Positions 1-7,192 of a DNA stretch of 64,000 bases are shown in pieces. The stretch lies in contig NZ_JADIVZ010000011.1 of assembly GCF_015319165.1 (NCBI RefSeq), positions 1 to 64,000 of the forward strand. Reading direction: 5' to 3'. This stretch comes from Nocardioides acrostichi (GTDB taxonomy: Bacteria; Actinomycetota; Actinomycetes; Propionibacteriales; Nocardioidaceae). The position numbers and the translations under genes are program-made. The notes beneath the pieces are model-generated. The model saw only the letters and a program-made list of their open reading frames with translations. It was not told the origin of the DNA and did not search any database. How positions within the stretch are numbered: the first letter of the stretch is position 1; each line of letters starts with the position of its first letter.

Positions 1-121
1 TGCCGACTGAGAACCGCTCGCCAGCGCGGGCATAGGTCCAGCCGTCATCGACGACCAAACGTGCAAGGAGCAGCCGACCGCGTGGCGTCAGGGTCGCGTT
101 GGCATGGGTAGCGTGGGACAC
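1..121 (-). CDS. IS481-family transposase, N-terminal fragment (cut by window edge)
   Basis: Translating leftwards from GTG at 121-119 gives a 40-residue start: VSHATHANATLTPRGRLLLA, then a helix containing RLVVDDGW and TYARAGERFSV. This is the N-terminal helix-turn-helix start of IS481-family DDE transposases (typical pattern: SHANA.LTPR.R..LA..VVD.GW). The rest, including the rve catalytic core, lies beyond base 1. A strong GGAGG Shine-Dalgarno sits 5 nt upstream of the start but is buried in a hairpin (see 119-187). Integrity of the element cannot be judged from here. Confidence 0.7.
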   Translation of the reverse strand, partial: MSHATHANATLTPRGRLLLARLVVDDGWTYARAGERFSVG

Positions 122-187
122 GAAGACCTCCGTGGTGATTCAGGTGTGGGTGCGTGGTAGCTCCACACCTCACCCGGAGGTCTTCGT
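119..187 (-). promoter_or_regulatory. Leader hairpin hiding the transposase Shine-Dalgarno and start codon
   Basis: In the minus-strand transcript, bases 187-175 (ACGAAGACCTCCG) pair perfectly with 132-120 (CGGAGGTCTTCGT). The second arm contains the GGAGG Shine-Dalgarno (131-127) and two bases of the GTG start (121-119). An inner 8-bp stem (142-149 with 163-170) stabilises it. Such hairpins near IS ends block translation of transposase from transcripts that read in from outside, while transcripts started inside the element escape. The pairing is seen directly; the role is inferred from known IS10 and IS200 examples. Confidence 0.6.
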
Positions 188-233
188 CATCGTCCAGCAG
201 CCACGCCGGTGCCTAACGTCCGTGATCAGAACA

Positions 234-480
234 GCTAGCGACGAGCGTGTCCGCCGGTGGTTGAGCCGTGAGGAGCGCCAGCGACGAGCGTGTCGAAACC
301 CGGTGACGGTGAAGGCGGCGCTGCCTGGCACCTTGCGGGGTTTCGACTGGCCTGCGCCTTCGGCGGCTCGACCAGCGAAGTGTGTTCGATGGTCGAGCAG
401 CGAGCGCCAGCGAGCGTCGTCGAGACCCGGTGAGCCGACAGCCCGCCCTCCGCCTCCACAGCCGCGCTTCGCGCAGCAGT
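234..480. repeat. Degenerate REP-like palindromic repeats beside the IS element
   Basis: The stretch holds diverged copies of the same motifs as the array at 3829-4585: GGTTGAGCCG with GAGGAGCGCCAGCGACGAGCG, then GTCGAAACCCGG, an internal spacer, GGGGTTTCGAC, and further GGTCGAGC and GTCGAGACCCGG variants. The GAAACCC/GGGTTTC arms can form a stem. No convincing gene lies between the IS end and comEA at 541; open frames here have repeat-driven composition. Confidence 0.6.
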
Positions 481-540
481 TGTCCACAGGCCGACGCTGG
501 GGCCCAGCACGCGAGGACCGATCTCTCCTAGCGTCGCGGT

Positions 541-1488
541 ATGAGATCTCGACGTCCGACCCCGGTGCACCAGGAGGCGGTGGCGCGCCGGCTGGCGCTG
601 CTCACGGCCGAGCTCGAGGGTGTGCGACGCGAGGCCGGGGGGTCCGCGCCGTCCTCCTTCGACGGGTTGCGTTCGCCCGACGAGTACGAGCCGTCGGTTC
701 CCTCCGCTCCGGCCGAGCAGCCGGCGCCGCCGCCCGCGTCCGCCTTCCCCGTGCCCGGGCGGCACTCTGCTCGTCGAGATCCCGTGCCCGACGAGCCCGA
801 CGAGGGTGTGCCCGGGTGGTGGCAGCGGCTACCCCTCGGCCCGGCCCACCTGACGGTCGTGGCGGTGCTGGTCGCGGCCGCCATCGCGATCACGGCCTGG
901 CAGGTGGTGTCGGCGCATCCCGAACAGGTCGGGCCCGTGGCCAGCGACACCACCGCCAGCGGCTCGACCCGGCTGGTGTCGGAGGACGTGCCGGGCGAGG
1001 AGCTGCCCGCCGGCGGGGCGTCCCCGGGCGCCACGCCTTCGGCAGCCGCATCCTCGGGCACCACGGTCACCGTCGACGTCGAGGGCAAGGTGCGTCGTCC
1101 TGGCATCGCCGTGCTTCCCGTCGGCTCCCGCGTGGTCGACGCTCTCGCCGAGGTGGGCGGGGCGATGAAGGGCGTCGATCTCGCCGGACTGAACCTGGCC
1201 CGGGTACTGGTCGACGGCGAGCAGATCGTCGTCGGCGCCCCTGCTCCCGTGGCCGGGGCGGCACCGTCCGCTGCGGGCGCCCCGTCCGTGCCTGCTGCCC
1301 TCGTGAACCTCAACACCGCCGACCAGGCGACGCTCGAGACCCTGCCCGGCATCGGTCCGGTCACGGCCCAGGCGATCCTGGCGTGGCGGCAGGAGCACGG
1401 CAGCTTCACCAGCGTCGACGAGCTGCTGGAGGTGTCGGGTATCGGCGAGGCGACCCTGGCCGACGTGAGTCCGTTGGTCACGGTCTGA
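541..1488 (+). CDS. comEA: ComEA-like DNA-uptake/DNA-binding protein
   Basis: This is a 315-residue membrane-anchored DNA-binding protein of the late competence type. A charged, proline-rich cytoplasmic region (1-100) leads to one membrane segment (about 103-122, PAHLTVVAVLVAAAIAITAW). A flexible linker follows, then an SLBB domain (about 178-232, VDVEGKVRRPGIAVLP), and finally the tandem helix-hairpin-helix ComEA domain (about 254-315) with NLNTADQATLETLPGIGPVTA and the second hairpin SGIGEATLADV. It ends 15 bp before comEC, so the two are probably co-transcribed. The ATG at 541 follows a stretch without other good starts. The family is clear; whether this organism is naturally transformable is not shown. 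Confidence 0.92.
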   Translation: MRSRRPTPVHQEAVARRLALLTAELEGVRREAGGSAPSSFDGLRSPDEYEPSVPSAPAEQPAPPPASAFPVPGRHSARRDPVPDEPDEGVPGWWQRLPLGPAHLTVVAVLVAAAIAITAWQVVSAHPEQVGPVASDTTASGSTRLVSEDVPGEELPAGGASPGATPSAAASSGTTVTVDVEGKVRRPGIAVLPVGSRVVDALAEVGGAMKGVDLAGLNLARVLVDGEQIVVGAPAPVAGAAPSAAGAPSVPAALVNLNTADQATLETLPGIGPVTAQAILAWRQEHGSFTSVDELLEVSGIGEATLADVSPLVTV

Positions 1489-1503
1489 CGAGCCGGACCG
1501 TCG

Positions 1504-3828
1504 GTGCCCGAGCAGCGAGCGTCCCACGACGTACGGACGCCCCTCCTCGGTCTGGCCGCCTGGGCGGGTGGGCTCGCTGCGGCGTCGCTGGACGCGCGCT
1601 GGGCGATGGGCACGGTGCTCGGGCTGACGCTCCTGCTGGCGCTCGGAGCCCGGCTGCCGGCGCTCAGAGCGCGGGTGCGGCGCCCGTGGCCGGTCGTGCT
1701 GGCGCTGTCGCTGGTGATGGTCGCGGTGGCCGTCTCGGCACTGCTGCGCACGGAGCTGGTGACGAGGAGTCCGGTGCACGACCTGGCCGACGAGCACGCG
1801 CACGTGCAGGTGGTCGGCACGGTGACGAGCGATCCGCGTCCGGTCACCGGCATGTTCTCCGAGTCGGTCTCGATGCGGCTCAGAGTCGAGCAGGTCGACG
1901 GGCGCGGCGTCACCTGGCGGCTGGCGTCTCCGGTGCTGGTCATCGGGGATCCGGCTTGGGGCGACGTGCCGATCGGCACCCGCGTGCGGGCCGAGGGCCG
2001 TCTGACGCCGGCCCGCGACGACGACCTCTCCGGCGTGCTGCTGGGCGCGCCGGCACCTGAGGTGGTCACGGAGCCCGACGTGTGGTGGCGCGCCTCCGGA
2101 GCCGTGCGCGCCTCCTTGCGGGAGAGCGTGGCGCACCGGCCCGAGCCGGAGCGCATCCTCGTGCCGGCGCTGGTCTCCGGTGACGACGCGGGGCTCGACG
2201 AAGGCGTGGCCGACGACTTCCGGGCCACGGGCCTCACGCACCTTCTCGCGGTGAGCGGCACGAATCTCACGCTCGTCGTCGGCTTCCTGCTGCTCGCTGC
2301 GCGCTGGCTCGGGGTGCGCGGTCGCTGGCTGCTCCTGGTCGGGGCCTTGGGCATCTGCGGATTCGTGCTGCTCGCGCGCACCGAGCCGAGCGTGCTCCGG
2401 GCGGCCACGATGGGAGCGGTGGGTCTGGTCGCGCTGAGCCGCGACGGTCCGCGACGCTCGGGTGGGGCACTCGGTGTCGCCGTCCTCGTGCTCCTGCTGC
2501 TCGACCCGCGGCTGGCCACCTCGGTGGGTTTCGCGCTCTCGGTGCTCGCCACTGCCGGCATCGTGTGGCTCGCCCCGCCGTGGCGCGACGCCCTGGTGCG
2601 CTGGATGCCGCGGTGGGCCGCAGAGGCGCTGGCGGTGCCGATCGCTGCGCAGCTCGCGTGCACGCCGGTGGTGGCGGCCATCAGCGGGCAGGTCAGTCTG
2701 GCTGCGGTGATGGCCAACCTGGCGGCCGCTCCCGTCGTGGCACCGGCCACGGTGCTGGGGCTGCTCGGCGGACTGGTCGGCCTGGTGCTGCCACCCGTCG
2801 GACGCGCACTGGGTTGGCTCGCCTCGTGGTGCGTCACCTGGATCGTGGCCGTCGCCGAGCACGGAGCGGCCCTGCCCACGGCGGCGATCGGCTGGGGCAC
2901 CGGGCCGTGGGCGCTGCTGTTGCTCACCGTGCTGACCGTCGCGGCGGCGTTGCTGGGCCCCCGGGTCGTAGGTCGCCCGCTGCCCGCGTGTCTGCTGGCT
3001 GGCGTGCTGGTGGTCGTCATCGTCGTGCGTCCGCCCACGCCGAGCTGGCCACTGCACGACTGGGTGCTCGTCGCCTGCGACGTGGGTCAGGGCGACGCCC
3101 TGGCGCTGCGGGCGGGACCGTCGTCCGCCGTCGTCATCGACACCGGTCGCGAGCCGGAGCCCGTCGATGCCTGCTTGCGCGGGCTCGGGGTGCGCGACGT
3201 GCCGCTGCTCGTGTTGACCCACTTCCATGCCGACCACGTCTCCGGCATCGAAGGCGTGCTCGACGGTCGGCACGTCGAGCAGGTGCTGGTGACAACGGAC
3301 CTCGACCCCACCACCGGCGTCGCCGAGGTCGAGGCCGCCGCGCGTGAGGCGGGCGTCCCGATGCGGGCCGCCACGGCGTTGGGGGAGTGGCAGGTGGGCG
3401 ACGTGCGCCTCCGCTCGCTGTGGCCCGCCCCTGGCGCGGTGCACGACGGTCCGGGTGATGGCAGCACCGCCAACGACGCGAGCATCGTGTTGCTCGCCGA
3501 GGTCGACGGGTTGCGGATCCTGCTCACCGGCGACGTCGAGCCGCCCGGGCAGGAAGCCATCGCCCAGGAGGTGCCGGACCTCTCGGTCGACGTGCTGAAA
3601 GTGCCGCACCACGGCAGTCGGTACCAAGACGAGTCCTTTCTCACCGGGCTGCGGGCGCGCTTGGCCTTGGTGAGTGTCGGCGCCGACAACGACTACGGCC
3701 ACCCCAACGAGCCGATGCTCGACGACCTCCGCGCCGCCGGGATGCGGGTCTACCGCACCGACCTCGACGGGTCGATCGCCGTCGGGCTGGAGGACGGCCA
3801 GATGGTCGTGGCCACCGATGGTCATTGA
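1504..3828 (+). CDS. comEC: ComEC/Rec2 competence protein, DNA-uptake channel
   Basis: This polytopic protein of 774 residues forms the cytoplasmic-membrane channel for single-stranded DNA in transformation. It has N-terminal hydrophobic segments and an OB-like DUF4131 region, then the Competence domain with the motif THLLAVSGTNLTLVVGF. A multi-helix core follows, and a C-terminal metallo-beta-lactamase-like domain with THFHADHVSG (first His about residue 573), LLTGDVE and VPHHGSRYQD. Length is normal for the family. The start GTG at 1504 lies just after the comEA stop, consistent with one operon. A REP-like repeat field begins immediately after the stop. Confidence 0.93.
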   Translation: MPEQRASHDVRTPLLGLAAWAGGLAAASLDARWAMGTVLGLTLLLALGARLPALRARVRRPWPVVLALSLVMVAVAVSALLRTELVTRSPVHDLADEHAHVQVVGTVTSDPRPVTGMFSESVSMRLRVEQVDGRGVTWRLASPVLVIGDPAWGDVPIGTRVRAEGRLTPARDDDLSGVLLGAPAPEVVTEPDVWWRASGAVRASLRESVAHRPEPERILVPALVSGDDAGLDEGVADDFRATGLTHLLAVSGTNLTLVVGFLLLAARWLGVRGRWLLLVGALGICGFVLLARTEPSVLRAATMGAVGLVALSRDGPRRSGGALGVAVLVLLLLDPRLATSVGFALSVLATAGIVWLAPPWRDALVRWMPRWAAEALAVPIAAQLACTPVVAAISGQVSLAAVMANLAAAPVVAPATVLGLLGGLVGLVLPPVGRALGWLASWCVTWIVAVAEHGAALPTAAIGWGTGPWALLLLTVLTVAAALLGPRVVGRPLPACLLAGVLVVVIVVRPPTPSWPLHDWVLVACDVGQGDALALRAGPSSAVVIDTGREPEPVDACLRGLGVRDVPLLVLTHFHADHVSGIEGVLDGRHVEQVLVTTDLDPTTGVAEVEAAAREAGVPMRAATALGEWQVGDVRLRSLWPAPGAVHDGPGDGSTANDASIVLLAEVDGLRILLTGDVEPPGQEAIAQEVPDLSVDVLKVPHHGSRYQDESFLTGLRARLALVSVGADNDYGHPNEPMLDDLRAAGMRVYRTDLDGSIAVGLEDGQMVVATDGH

Positions 3829-3954
3829 GCCGCCGGATGCCGAAGGTGGAGGCGTGGCGGGTCAGTGGTTGAGCCGCCGGATGCCGGAGGCGGAGGCGTG
3901 TCGGGCCGGTGGTTGAGCCGCCGGATGCCGGAGGCGGAGGCGTGTCGGGCCGGT
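3829..3954. repeat. Tandem 44-bp repeat (three copies)
   Basis: Directly after the comEC stop, a unit of about 44 bp beginning GGTTGAGCCGCCGGATGCCG and ending GTGTCGGGCCGGT is repeated three times. The last two copies are nearly identical; the first carries a few substitutions. Each unit starts with the same GGTTGAGCCG core that opens the larger palindromic units downstream. Confidence 0.8.
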
Positions 3955-4580
3955 GGTTGAGCCGGGCGAGGCGCTAGCCGAGTCCCGTGTCGAAACCCGG
4001 TGAGACGAAAGCTGGCGTTGCCTTCACAGTTGCCGGGTTTCGACGCGCTCGTCGCTGGCGCTCCTCACGGCTCAACCACCGGCGGGGGCGCTCGTCGTTG
4101 GCGCTCCTCGCGGCTCAACCACCGGGGCCATCACGGTGGTTGAGCCGGGCGAGGCGCTAGCCGAGTCCCGTGTCGAAACCCGGTGAGACGAAAGCTGGCG
4201 TTGCCTTCACAGTTGCTGGGTTTCGACGCGTTCGTCGCTGGCGCTCCTCGCGGCTCAACCACCGGCGGGGGCGCTCGTCGCTGGCGCTCCTCGCGGCTCA
4301 ATCACCGGCGGGGGCGCTCGTCGCTGGCGCTCCTCACGGCTCAATCACCGGCGGGGGCGCTCGTCGCTGGCGCTCCTCGCGGCTCAACCACCGGGGCCAT
4401 CACGGTGGTTGAGCCGGGCGAGGCGCTAGCCGAGTCCCGTGTCGAAACCCGGTGAGACGAAAGCTGGCGTTGCCGTACGGGTCGCCGGGTTTCGACGCGC
4501 TCGTCGCTGGCGCTCCTTGGGGCTCAACCACCGGCGGGGGCGCTCGTCGCTGGGGTTGTCGGTGGGCTGTGGCAGGCTCT
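3955..4580. repeat. Array of three 123-bp palindromic units and 43-bp direct repeats
   Basis: Three nearly identical 123-bp units lie at 3955-4077, 4138-4260 and 4407-4529. Each opens GGTTGAGCCGGGCGAGGCGC, contains an inner inverted pair GTCGAAACCCGG / CCGGGTTTCGAC, and closes with CGGCTCAACC, so whole units can fold as long hairpins. Between and after them run 43-bp direct repeats of the type GGCGGGGGCGCTCGTCGCTG...GGCTCAACCACC (one after the first unit, three after the second, a partial one after the third). No gene is supported within 3829-4585. Frames across the array are repeat artefacts that share the same peptide. Confidence 0.85.
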
Positions 4581-4585
4581 GCGGC

Positions 4586-5611
4586 GTGGCAGGTGCGCGT
4601 GGTGGCGGATCCCGGGGAGGCCCGTCGGCCTCCGACGTCTTGGGTCGCACCACACTCGTGACGGGCAAGGAGGAGTTCTTCTCCGAGCGCACCGTGCGGG
4701 CGGTCCGCGACGCCGTCCGTGGTTACGACGCCGAGGCCGAGATCAGCGACGCCGCGGCCTCGGAGCTGACGCCCGGCTCGTTGGGCGAGCTGGCGGCACC
4801 TTCGCTGTTCACCGCCACCCGCTGCGTGGTGGTGCGTGGGTTGGAGGATCTCCCGGAGGGCTCGGTGACCGGACTCCTCGACTACGTGGCCGCGCCGGCC
4901 GACGACGTCGCCCTGGTGCTGGTGCACGGCGGCGGGCAGAAGGGCTCGGGCGTCCTGACCAAGCTGCGCAAGATCCGCGCCGTCACCGAGGTGAAGTCCA
5001 CGGAGATCAAGTCCCACGAGTACCCCGCCTTCGCCGTCTCCGAAGCGCGCTCCGTCGGCGCGCGACTCGACCAGCAGGCCGCTTCCTTCCTCGTCGAGGC
5101 GGTCGGGCGCAACCTGCGCGCGCTGTCGGCCGCCGTGCACCAGCTAGCCAGCGACTTCCCCGACGAACAGCTCACAGAGGAGCGCGTGGGGCAGTACTTC
5201 GGAGGCCGTGCAGAGGCGTCGTCCTTCGCGGTCGCCGACGCCTCGTTCTCCGGGCGCCGCCTCGCGGCGCTCGAAGAGCTGCGCTGGGCTCTCGACGGCG
5301 GCGCCTCGGCGCCCGGCATCACCGCGGCCTTCGCCGCAGGTGCGCGGTCGGTGGCCAGGTTCAAGGCCGCCACCGCCCGCGGCGGCGGGCGCAGCGACAA
5401 CGATCTCGCGCGCGACGTCGGCGTCCCGCCGTGGAAGGTCAGGTCCGTGCGCGACCAGGCTCGCGGCTGGAGCCAGGACGGACTCGTCGCGGCGATCCGT
5501 GCCGTGGCCCAGGCCGATGCCGACGTCAAGGGCGCCGCCAGCGACGCGGCCTACACCCTGGAGCGGCTGGTGCTCACCATCACCGAGCTGCGCGAGGCCG
5601 CTCGGCGCTGA
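4586..5611 (+). CDS. holA: DNA polymerase III delta subunit
   Basis: This 341-residue protein is the clamp-loader delta subunit, which opens the beta sliding clamp. The N-terminus LGRTTLVTGKEEFFSERTVR is the typical actinobacterial HolA start. It is followed by the AAA-like domain I-II and the C-terminal domain III (FSGRRLAALEELRWALDGG ... ITELREAARR). The frame stays open upstream to 4439, but that part is made of repeat sequence, so GTG at 4586 was chosen, 21 codons before the conserved TLVTGKEEF. Its place after comEC is the conserved actinobacterial order comEA-comEC-holA-rpsT. Confidence 0.9.
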   Translation: MAGARGGGSRGGPSASDVLGRTTLVTGKEEFFSERTVRAVRDAVRGYDAEAEISDAAASELTPGSLGELAAPSLFTATRCVVVRGLEDLPEGSVTGLLDYVAAPADDVALVLVHGGGQKGSGVLTKLRKIRAVTEVKSTEIKSHEYPAFAVSEARSVGARLDQQAASFLVEAVGRNLRALSAAVHQLASDFPDEQLTEERVGQYFGGRAEASSFAVADASFSGRRLAALEELRWALDGGASAPGITAAFAAGARSVARFKAATARGGGRSDNDLARDVGVPPWKVRSVRDQARGWSQDGLVAAIRAVAQADADVKGAASDAAYTLERLVLTITELREAARR

Positions 5612-5676
5612 GGGCGGTTCGTGGGGACAGATGGCCCCGATCCGGATGCGGCCCCGGGCCGGGACGGCGAATTGCG

Positions 5677-5741
5677 CCCTGGGACGGTGGAACTTCACCG
5701 TCCCAGGGGCGAATTCACCGGACGTCCGGTGAATTCGCCCC
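5677..5741. repeat. Two stacked palindromes after holA, one a perfect 36-bp palindrome
   Basis: The first hairpin has 13-bp arms, CCCTGGGACGGTG (5677-5689) and CACCGTCCCAGGG (5696-5708), around a 6-nt loop. It runs straight into a perfect 36-bp palindrome (5706-5741) centred between 5723 and 5724, whose half is GGGGCGAATTCACCGGAC. The first can serve as holA terminator, although no T-run follows. The second, with no loop, is unusual for a terminator and may be an element or a protein-binding site. Confidence 0.7.
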
Positions 5742-5747
5742 CGGCAC

Positions 5748-5790
5748 AAAACGACCACCGACCCGCCCGGTGGTCCGGACGGGTCGGTGG
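5748..5790 (-). terminator. rpsT rho-independent terminator
   Basis: Arms CACCGACCCG (5756-5765) and CGGGTCGGTG (5780-5789) form a GC-rich stem with inner CCGG/CCGG pairing. On the minus strand the stem is followed by GTCGTTTTGTG, giving a short U-run. It lies about 40 bp beyond the rpsT stop. Confidence 0.75.
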
Positions 5791-5827
5791 GACGACTCAG
5801 AGGGGGAAGAGATTCCCCGGGTTCAGA

Positions 5828-6088
5828 TCAGAGAGCGGCGGCCTTCTTGGCGATCGCCGACTTGCGGTTCGCGGCCTGGTTCTTGTGGATGACGCCCTTG
5901 GAGACGGCCTGGTCGAGCTTGCGGGTGGCGGCGCGGGCGGTCTCGGTGGCCTTCTCGGTCTCGCCGGACTCTACGGCCTCGTGGAAGCGGCGCACGGCGG
6001 TCTTGAGCTCGCTCTTGACAGCCTGGTTGCGCTGACGGCGCTTCTCGTTCTGCTTGTTGCGCTTGATCTGGGACTTGATGTTCGCCAC
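5828..6088 (-). CDS. rpsT: 30S ribosomal protein S20
   Basis: This 86-residue basic protein binds 16S rRNA in the small subunit. The start [20 protein letters not shown] and the tail [20 protein letters not shown] are diagnostic for S20, and the length is normal. The GTG start at 6088 is preceded by AGAAGG at Shine-Dalgarno spacing. The frame is open far upstream, but the conserved start leaves no doubt. It stands alone, convergent with holA, with its own terminator. Confidence 0.97.
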   Translation of the reverse strand: MANIKSQIKRNKQNEKRRQRNQAVKSELKTAVRRFHEAVESGETEKATETARAATRKLDQAVSKGVIHKNQAANRKSAIAKKAAAL

Positions 6089-6210
6089 GTCGATGCCTTC
6101 TCTGCGTCGTTCGGTTCGGGTCTGAGTCGTCTGTGAAGCCGCTGGGCGCGTAGATGCGCGTTGCCGCGAGCGACACGCAAGGCTATCAACGCCGGACTGA
6201 CCCGCCCAAA

Positions 6211-7182
6211 TCACGCCGCACGTCGGCCCAGACGGCGGCGGGCCGCCTCGAGGAACCGCGCGGACTCTCGCCGCCGGAAGCCTGCCAGAGCCGGCAGGTT
6301 GACGTCGACCGCGACCGTCGCGCGCCACGCCAGGAAGCCGCCGATTCCGACGAGGAACGTCGTGATCGCGTCGTCGCCGGCCCGCGCCAGGGCGGGAGAG
6401 GAGCCGACCGCTTCGTCGAACCAGGGCAGTTCGGCGCGGTCCAGCCGCGCGAGCAGCGGGTCGAACCAGTCGTATCCCACGCCCGCCTGACCCCAGTCGA
6501 GGAAGACGAGCCGTCCGTCGGGACGCACGAGCAGGTTGTCGTGCCGGATGTCCCAGTGCACGAGCTGCGTGCCAGGCCGAGAGGTGAGCGAGCGCAGATG
6601 CTCCGCATGTCGCCCGGCCGCGCCCAGAAGCCACGCCGGGCACAGCTCGGGTGGTACCTCCTCGAGGCGCTCCAGGGCGTCGGCCCACCTCCGAAGATGG
6701 GCGGGCAGGTCGAGCAGCCCACCGGGCTCCGGGTCGGGGGCCGGCGGAGTCGGGAGGCGCTCGTGGAGGAACGTGACCAAGTCGTCGGTGGCGGCCATCA
6801 GCAGTTCCGCGTCGGCCTCGTCGTCGGGGTCGGGGTGTCGTCCCTCCACGTCCTCGAGCAGGAGGGCGACCCAGTCGCCGTCGTCGTAGGAGCCCAGGCG
6901 CCCGGCCCACCGTGGATCCTCTCCGAGCAGTCCGAGGGTGAGGATCTCGCGACGGAACAGCGTGGGCGTGTCGGGGTTCAGGTCGGCGCCCACGGCCTTG
7001 ACGAAGCCGCGCCGGCCCTGGCCGGTCACGACGCGCGTCGCGCAGCCGGGTGACATGCCGCCGGCGCACTCCTCCCAGCCGACGATCTCGCCCTCGAGCG
7101 CGTTCGCGGCCCAGGCGCGCACGCGCTCGGGCATGGACGACCACGGCGCGTGGTGACCGGGGGTCCGCAGCACTCCACTCAT
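6211..7182 (-). CDS. APH/choline-kinase-fold phosphotransferase (1 of 2 in tandem)
   Basis: This 323-residue protein belongs to the aminoglycoside phosphotransferase (APH) superfamily. It has the catalytic loop [20 protein letters not shown] and the metal-binding [14 protein letters not shown]. The N-terminal lobe has GFVKAVG as the probable ATP-lysine strand. The ATG at 7182 is chosen because the frame's upstream part overlaps the preceding gene; the gap to that gene is only 10 bp, so they should be co-transcribed. Substrate is unknown: such proteins phosphorylate antibiotics, small alcohols or nothing tested, and nothing here fixes it. Confidence 0.8.
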   Translation of the reverse strand: MSGVLRTPGHHAPWSSMPERVRAWAANALEGEIVGWEECAGGMSPGCATRVVTGQGRRGFVKAVGADLNPDTPTLFRREILTLGLLGEDPRWAGRLGSYDDGDWVALLLEDVEGRHPDPDDEADAELLMAATDDLVTFLHERLPTPPAPDPEPGGLLDLPAHLRRWADALERLEEVPPELCPAWLLGAAGRHAEHLRSLTSRPGTQLVHWDIRHDNLLVRPDGRLVFLDWGQAGVGYDWFDPLLARLDRAELPWFDEAVGSSPALARAGDDAITTFLVGIGGFLAWRATVAVDVNLPALAGFRRRESARFLEAARRRLGRRAA

Positions 7183-7192
7183 CCGACGCCGC

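Larger units (their letters stand above)
1..233 (-). mobile_element. IS481-family insertion sequence, 5' end only
   Basis: This is the end of an insertion sequence that reads leftwards out of the window. It has a transposase start (119-121), a long leader hairpin, and an outer end whose minus-strand sequence begins TGTTCTGATCACGG, giving ACA on the plus strand at 231-233. IS481 elements characteristically end in TG...CA and insert at NCTAGN; the next six bases outside this end are GCTAGC (234-239). The family follows from the transposase N-terminus. The exact boundary is inferred from the TGT end and the target motif, because the other end lies outside the window. Confidence 0.65.

Noticed and set aside
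481..489. TTGTCCACA, identical to an actinobacterial DnaA box
   Set aside because: Only one clear copy is present, with no dnaA, dnaN or AT-rich unwinding region, so an origin is not supported.
829..3825. Minus-strand open frame of nearly 1000 codons opposite comEC
   Set aside because: No domains, repetitive polar composition, and fully explained by codon bias of the plus-strand comEA and comEC genes.
4260..4400. Regular 43-bp repeats resembling a CRISPR array
   Set aside because: The repeats are contiguous with no unique spacers, no cas genes are nearby, and they share cores with the larger palindromic units.
4439..4585. In-frame upstream extension of holA starting MSKPGETKAGVAV
   Set aside because: This peptide is encoded by the repeat unit and recurs from the other copies (for example from 4170), so it is not part of HolA.
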